From: Nocardioidaceae bacterium SCSIO 66511
GTDB taxonomy: Bacteria; Actinomycetota; Actinomycetes; Propionibacteriales; Nocardioidaceae
Direction: 5' to 3'
NCBI GenBank assembly: GCA_023100825.1
Contig: CP095846.1
Location: 3,348,001 to 3,412,000 of the forward strand
Length of the DNA stretch: 64,000 nt
Shown: positions 60,479-64,000 of the stretch, piece by piece
Numbering within the stretch: position 1 is the first letter of the stretch
Layout of the letters: the number at the start of each line of letters is the position of its first letter
Program-made: the position numbers and the translations under genes
Notes under the pieces: generated by a model
What the model was told of the DNA's origin: nothing
Databases searched by the model: none
The model's input: only the letters and a program-made list of their open reading frames with translations

Positions 60479-61308
60479 CGATGACCGTAGACGTCCGCTC
60501 ACAGGCTCTTGAGGAGGTCGGCGCCGCCGGACCTCAAGCAGACCTCTCACCCGAGGAGGTCAAACAGCTCACGCGCCGCGCGTTCGACCGGCTGGTCGAA
60601 CTCGATGACGGGGTCGAACGCGACCGGGTCCGCGCCGAGCTCGTATCCCTCCACCTGCCCCTCGTAGAACATCTCGCCCGCCGGTTCCGCAATCGCGGCG
60701 AACCCCACGACGATCTCGTGCAGGTCGGCGTCATCGGTCTGATCAAGTCGATCGACCGGTTCGAATGCGCCCGCGGGGTGGAGTTCTCGACGTACGCGAC
60801 GCCGACGGTGGTCGGCGAGATCAAACGTCACTTCCGCGACAAGGGTTGGTCGATCCGAGTCCCGCGCCGGCTTCAGGAGATGCGACTCTCGTTGGCCAGC
60901 GCGACGGCCGACCTGACCCAGTTGCTCGGCCGCTCGCCGACCGTCGGAGAGCTCGCCGAACAGCTCGACGTGGCGGAGGAAGAGGTACTCGAGGGGCTCG
61001 AGTCGGCGAACGCGTACTCGACGCTGTCGCTCGATGCTCCGGAGTCACGCGGCGAAGACGGCCCCAGCATGGCCGACGTGCTCGGTACGGAGGACAAGGA
61101 GCTGGAGCAGGTCGAGTACCGCGAGTCGCTCAAGCCGTTACTCGCCGCGCTCGAACCACGCGACCGCCGCATCTTGTCGCTGCGCTTCTTCCATCAGATG
61201 ACGCAGTCGCAGATCGCCCGCGAGATCGGCCTCTCTCAGATGCACGTGTCCCGTCTGCTCGCACGTACGCTCAACCAGCTGCGACTCGGCTTGCAGGACA
61301 CCGCCTGA
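60475..61308 (+). CDS. SigB/SigF-family RNA polymerase sigma factor
   Basis: This 277-residue group 3 sigma factor has region 2 (LVEHLARRFRNRGEPHDDLV, then QVGVIGLIKSIDRFE), region 3 (RSPTVGELAEQLDVAEEEV) and region 4 (RILSLRFFHQMTQSQIAREI, then GLSQMHVSRLLART). It is controlled by the adjacent RsbW-like protein. In actinobacteria such factors serve stress or development. A second ATG at 60481 is in frame. Confidence 0.92.
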   Translation: MTMTVDVRSQALEEVGAAGPQADLSPEEVKQLTRRAFDRLVELDDGVERDRVRAELVSLHLPLVEHLARRFRNRGEPHDDLVQVGVIGLIKSIDRFECARGVEFSTYATPTVVGEIKRHFRDKGWSIRVPRRLQEMRLSLASATADLTQLLGRSPTVGELAEQLDVAEEEVLEGLESANAYSTLSLDAPESRGEDGPSMADVLGTEDKELEQVEYRESLKPLLAALEPRDRRILSLRFFHQMTQSQIAREIGLSQMHVSRLLARTLNQLRLGLQDTA

Positions 61309-61325
61309 TCTCGGCCGCAGGGCGA

Positions 61326-61344
61326 GACGGTCTCGGCGACCGTC
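61326..61344. terminator. Candidate terminator after the sigF-like gene
   Basis: GACGGTC-TCGGC-GACCGTC forms a 7-bp stem 18 bases after the sigma factor stop. It also lies at the end of the convergent membrane protein gene. No U-tract is present. Confidence 0.45.
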
Positions 61345-61777
61345 AGTTCTCGAGCCGATCGTCGGTCGACAGCGCCGCCGTCGTCGCCGGTGCGAGCAGG
61401 GCCGCCAGGGCGACTATTGCCATGACCAGGAGCACAATCGCGATGACCGGCGGTGAAAGTCCGCGTAGGTTCCAGGCGAGTCCGAGCGAGATCAGCTGCG
61501 CGAGTACAACCGGACCACGTGCCCAGGACGATCGCCGGAGTAGTGCCACCGCACAGACGCCGAGGCCGAGACCGATCGCAGCGAAGAACACTGCCGTGCT
61601 GATCGCGAGACCGAGCCGATCCCCGTTGGCAGAAAGGGCTTCGGCCACCGTGAGCACAAGGAGCGAGAGTGCCTGCAGCCCCACGACCAGACTCGCGACG
61701 AGGAGGTACGCGCCGGCAGCGTCCTTGCCTTCGTCGGCGTCGTCATCGGTCATTTCTGCCCCGTGTTCATCGGCCAC
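61343..61777 (-). CDS. Hypothetical four-helix membrane protein
   Basis: This 144-residue protein begins with an acidic tail (MADEHGAEMTDDDADEGKDA) followed by four predicted membrane helices. These include YLLVASLVVGLQALSLLVLT, AISTAVFFAAIGLGLGVCAV, a helix around GPVVLAQLISLG, and VIAIVLLVMAIVALAALLA. The family is not recognised. The GTG at 61777 has TACGCT 6 bases upstream, a probable leaderless promoter. It is convergent with the sigma factor gene. Confidence 0.65.
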   Translation of the reverse strand: MADEHGAEMTDDDADEGKDAAGAYLLVASLVVGLQALSLLVLTVAEALSANGDRLGLAISTAVFFAAIGLGLGVCAVALLRRSSWARGPVVLAQLISLGLAWNLRGLSPPVIAIVLLVMAIVALAALLAPATTAALSTDDRLEN

Positions 61778-61783
61778 TCACGC

Positions 61784-61789
61784 AGCGTA
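61784..61789 (-). promoter_or_regulatory. -10 box TACGCT before the four-helix membrane protein
   Basis: TACGCT on the minus strand is followed by GCGTGA and GTG 61777. There is no ribosome site. Same layout as the other leaderless candidates. Confidence 0.45.
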
Positions 61790-61845
61790 CGCGGTGCATG
61801 TGATCGACCGAACAAGGCAAACACCCTTGTGTCTTCGGGCAATTG

Positions 61846-61864
61846 TTGACACGATTGGTGTCAA
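61846..61864. promoter_or_regulatory. TTGACAC-GATTG-GTGTCAA inverted repeat upstream of whiB1
   Basis: A perfect 7+5+7 palindrome lies about 165 bases before the whiB1 start. Nearer the gene, GTGA-N5-TCAC (61958-61970) resembles a CRP site with a spacer one base short. WhiB1 of M. tuberculosis is known to be controlled by CRP, which makes this region worth testing. Confidence 0.55.
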
Positions 61865-62028
61865 TGCGTCCAAGGCGCGCTTACTCGGGGCGCCCTGGAT
61901 ACGGGATTCACAGGTGCCCGACTGCGTGTATCACACTCAGGGTACCCCCAACCGTTCGTGAACAGATCACTGACCCATTCAGTGCCCGGGAACCTCGGGC
62001 CCTGACGATATGAAGAGGAGACGCCTTC

Positions 62029-62280
62029 GTGGACTGGCGTAACCGCTCCGCGTGTCTCGACGAAGACCCGGAGCTGTTCTTCCCGATCGGCAACACCGGC
62101 CCCGCGATCATGCAGGTCGAAGAGGCCAAAGTGGTGTGCCGTCGCTGCGAGGTGCGCGAGCAATGTCTCGCTTGGGCGCTGGAGTCCGGACAGGACCACG
62201 GCGTCTGGGGCGGGATGTCCGAAGACGAGCGCCGCGCGCTCAAGCGTCGCAACGCGCGCGCCCGCATCCGGACCGCCTGA
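62029..62280 (+). CDS. whiB1: WhiB1-type iron-sulphur regulator
   Basis: This 83-residue Wbl protein has the four cluster ligands Cys9, Cys37, Cys40 and Cys46, the GVWGG turn, and the basic tail RRALKRRNARARIR. Wbl proteins hold a 4Fe-4S cluster, bind the primary sigma factor, and respond to NO. The spacing of cysteines and the pairing with pdtaS match WhiB1 (Rv3219). GTG 62029 has GAGGAG upstream. Confidence 0.93.
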   Translation: MDWRNRSACLDEDPELFFPIGNTGPAIMQVEEAKVVCRRCEVREQCLAWALESGQDHGVWGGMSEDERRALKRRNARARIRTA

Positions 62281-62305
62281 GCACGCCGAGCACCTCTATC
62301 TGCCG

Positions 62306-62334
62306 AGCCCCGCGGAGCATCTGTCCGCGGGGCT
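62306..62334. terminator. Terminator between whiB1 and pdtaS
   Basis: An 11-bp perfect stem, AGCCCCGCGGA/TCCGCGGGGCT (62306-62316 and 62324-62334), closes a 7-base loop. It lies between the convergent genes and can stop both. Confidence 0.8.
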
Positions 62335-62348
62335 TACGCATGTTCGCC

Positions 62349-63806
62349 CTACGCCGGGATCGTGACGGTCACAACAGTGCCCGTACCAGGCTGTGACGCG
62401 AACGACAGCTCACCGCCGAGCTCGGACTCCACCAGCGCCGAGACGATCGAGATGCCGAGGCTCGACAGCGATTCGGGATCGAAGTCCGGTGGGAGCCCAC
62501 GACCGTCGTCGGCGACCTCCACGACCAACTGTGCTCGTGCACGGTTGACATGCATCGCGATGGTGCCGTTCGGCTCATCGAAGGCATGCTCTGCGGCGTT
62601 CTGCATCAGCTCTGTGATCACCATCGCGAGCGGGGTCGCCACCTCGCCCGACAAGACTCCGAACGACCCACTACGCGTCGTACGAACGGGCGTCGACGCC
62701 GACGCGACATCGGCGACCATCGAGCCGAGCCGGTCGGCGATGTCGTCGAAGTCGACCGCCTCGTCGAAGCTCTGGCTCAAAGTCTCGTGCACGATCGCGA
62801 TCGACCCGACGCGGCGCTCGGCCTCCTCGAGCGCCTGCCGTCCGCCGGGCACATCGAGTCGGCGGGCCTGCAGTCGCAGTAACGCCGCGACCGTCTGCAG
62901 ATTGTTCTTGACGCGGTGATGGATCTCCCGGATCGTCGCTTCCTTGCTCATCAGCTCGCGTTCGCGTCGACGTAGCTCGGTGACGTCACGAAGCAGGATG
63001 AGCGCGCCGGACGGGCCGTCGTCCGAGATCAGCGGGATCGTACGTGCCAGCAGGAAGGCCGCATCGCTCTCCAGCTCCACCTCCTGCGGCACCCGACCGC
63101 GGAACGCCGTCACCACCGCCGCATCGGTCGGCGCGCTGCCGAGGTCGACGAGAGTCTGCGTCGTCTCGGCGAGCTCGACATCCAGCAGATCACCGGTGAG
63201 ACCGAGACGCCGGTAGGCCGAGATCGCATTCGGACTCGCGTACGTCACGTAGCCGTCGGCGTCGGTGCGTAGGAAGCCGTCTCCGACCCTCGGCGAGTCT
63301 GCGGTCTCCGACACCTCACCGGGCGTCGGGAACCTCCCGGCGGCGATCATCTTGGTCAGCTCGCCGGCCGTGTCGAGGTACGAGAGCTCGAGGCGGCTCG
63401 GCGTGCGTACGCCCAGCAAGTTGGTGTTGCGAGCGATCACGCCGAGCACCCGGTTGCCCCGACGCACCGGGAACGCCTCGACCCGCACCGGAACCTCGTC
63501 GTGCCATTCAGGATCGCCTTCCCGCACAATCCGTTCCTCGTCCCAGGCTTGGTCGATGATCGCCCGCTTCCCCTTCGGCACGAAGCCGCCGACGAGGTCG
63601 TCGGGGAACGAGGTCGGTGCCGTTGTCGGGCGCATCTGCGCACCTGCCCAGAACCCTTTGCCTTCGGCATCGGGCAGCCACAGCACGAGATCGGCGAAGG
63701 AGAGGTCGGCGAGAATCTGCCAATCGGAGATCAGCCGGTGCAGCCAGTACAGATCACTGTCATCGAGCGTGGTCTGATGTCGGGCGAGGTCGTCGAGCGA
63801 CGGCAC
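62349..63806 (-). CDS. pdtaS: PdtaS-type sensor histidine kinase
   Basis: This 485-residue cytosolic kinase has an N-terminal GAF-like domain (about 25-155), a PAS domain (about 175-280), and an HWE/HisKA_2-type phospho-acceptor helix REIHHRVKNNLQTVAALLRL with His296/297. The ATPase domain has ITELMQNAAEHAF and DDGRGLP. It matches PdtaS (Rv3220c), which signals to the RNA-binding antiterminator PdtaR; no pdtaR is in the window. The convergent arrangement with whiB1 is conserved. Start GTG 63806 has AGGTGG upstream. Confidence 0.92.
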   Translation of the reverse strand: MPSLDDLARHQTTLDDSDLYWLHRLISDWQILADLSFADLVLWLPDAEGKGFWAGAQMRPTTAPTSFPDDLVGGFVPKGKRAIIDQAWDEERIVREGDPEWHDEVPVRVEAFPVRRGNRVLGVIARNTNLLGVRTPSRLELSYLDTAGELTKMIAAGRFPTPGEVSETADSPRVGDGFLRTDADGYVTYASPNAISAYRRLGLTGDLLDVELAETTQTLVDLGSAPTDAAVVTAFRGRVPQEVELESDAAFLLARTIPLISDDGPSGALILLRDVTELRRRERELMSKEATIREIHHRVKNNLQTVAALLRLQARRLDVPGGRQALEEAERRVGSIAIVHETLSQSFDEAVDFDDIADRLGSMVADVASASTPVRTTRSGSFGVLSGEVATPLAMVITELMQNAAEHAFDEPNGTIAMHVNRARAQLVVEVADDGRGLPPDFDPESLSSLGISIVSALVESELGGELSFASQPGTGTVVTVTIPA

Positions 63807-63855
63807 ACTTCACCACCTGTCTGGTCCGTCACGCGGGCGTGCGACGATATGGGCC

Positions 63856-64000
63856 GTGTCCGAATCGTACTGGCAGGCCGTCGTGAACTCGGGCATGCAC
63901 GTACCTCGTGACCGTCCGCTCGACGAGTTGACGACCGAGTTGGTCGCCATGCTCGGCCATCCCAACCCCCGATGGCGTGACGACACCGCGTATCCCCTGC
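63856..64000 (+). CDS. DUF2785 domain protein, N-terminal fragment
   Basis: A frame opens at GTG 63856 and runs off the right edge. The visible 48 residues read SESYWQAVVNSGMHVPRD then RPLDELTTELVAMLGHPNP and RWRDDTAYPL. This is the typical opening of DUF2785 proteins. It is divergent from pdtaS with a 49-base gap. Function unknown. Confidence 0.7.
   Translation, partial: MSESYWQAVVNSGMHVPRDRPLDELTTELVAMLGHPNPRWRDDTAYPL

Overview
This window is a very G+C-rich chromosomal segment of an actinobacterium. The gene order argS-lysA-hom-thrC-thrB-rho-rpmE-prfA-prmC-sua5-wecA-atp operon-DUF2550-PduO is that of the mycobacterial Rv1292-Rv1314 block. The window also has the whiB1/pdtaS pair, a fused Kgd 2-oxoglutarate enzyme, a UsfX/SigF-like pair, and pervasive CGTACG words with Val-Arg written GTA-CGC. 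I place it in Actinomycetia, most likely Propionibacteriales/Nocardioidaceae; the genus cannot be fixed from the sequence alone.

Layout. (1) 1-6622: the start of an RpiR regulator, divergent from a C45 autoproteolytic hydrolase and a complete dipeptide-type ABC importer (lipoprotein, two permeases, two ATPases), all overlapping or closely spaced. (2) 6648-12170: one 1840-residue acyl-CoA carboxylase with biotin carboxylase, biotin carrier, a eukaryote-like central region and carboxyltransferase. (3) 12171-14026: a STAS protein, a small membrane protein, a PduO cobalamin adenosyltransferase and a DUF2550 protein. (4) 14171-23794 (minus): atpC-D-G-A-H-F-E-B, two AtpI-like proteins, WecA and Sua5. 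(5) 23801-37817 (minus): prmC, prfA, rpmE, a thioredoxin-type glutathione peroxidase, a pentapeptide protein, rho with a charged low-complexity insert, thrB-thrC-hom, a SigE-family sigma factor with a membrane partner, lysA and argS. (6) 37864-41223: a CheY-like regulator, tRNA-Arg(CCG) and a small accessory island (recombinase remnant, hydrolase, DoxX, PadR, ATPase remnant). (7) 41224-49411: a LOG protein, lysine 6-aminotransferase, an MBL-fold hydrolase, an aldo/keto reductase, Kgd and MarR. (8) 49435-52084 (minus): an overlapping DoxX-ECF41 sigma-Eis acetyltransferase operon. (9) 52275-57607: a valine/branched-acyl-CoA catabolic operon. (10) 57640-64000: an MDR oxidoreductase, malic enzyme, RsbW-like/SigF-like pair, WhiB1, PdtaS and the start of a DUF2785 protein.

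The genes work together as a core of energy generation (ATP synthase), aspartate-family amino-acid synthesis (lysA, hom, thrB, thrC), translation (argS, prfA, prmC, rpmE, sua5, tRNA-Arg) and carbon flow (acyl-CoA carboxylase, Kgd, malic enzyme, valine breakdown), with several sigma-factor circuits between them. The most interesting signals are: the single-chain eukaryote-like carboxylase; the DoxX-ECF41-Eis operon with its own TGTCACA promoter box; a perfect 9+2+9 palindrome in front of the valine operon; a recurring TANNNT-6/7 nt-start codon layout that predicts many leaderless mRNAs; the rho terminator whose U-tract doubles as a -10 box for the next gene; and competing hairpins between atpB and atpE. 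No CRISPR array, rRNA or intact insertion sequence was seen.
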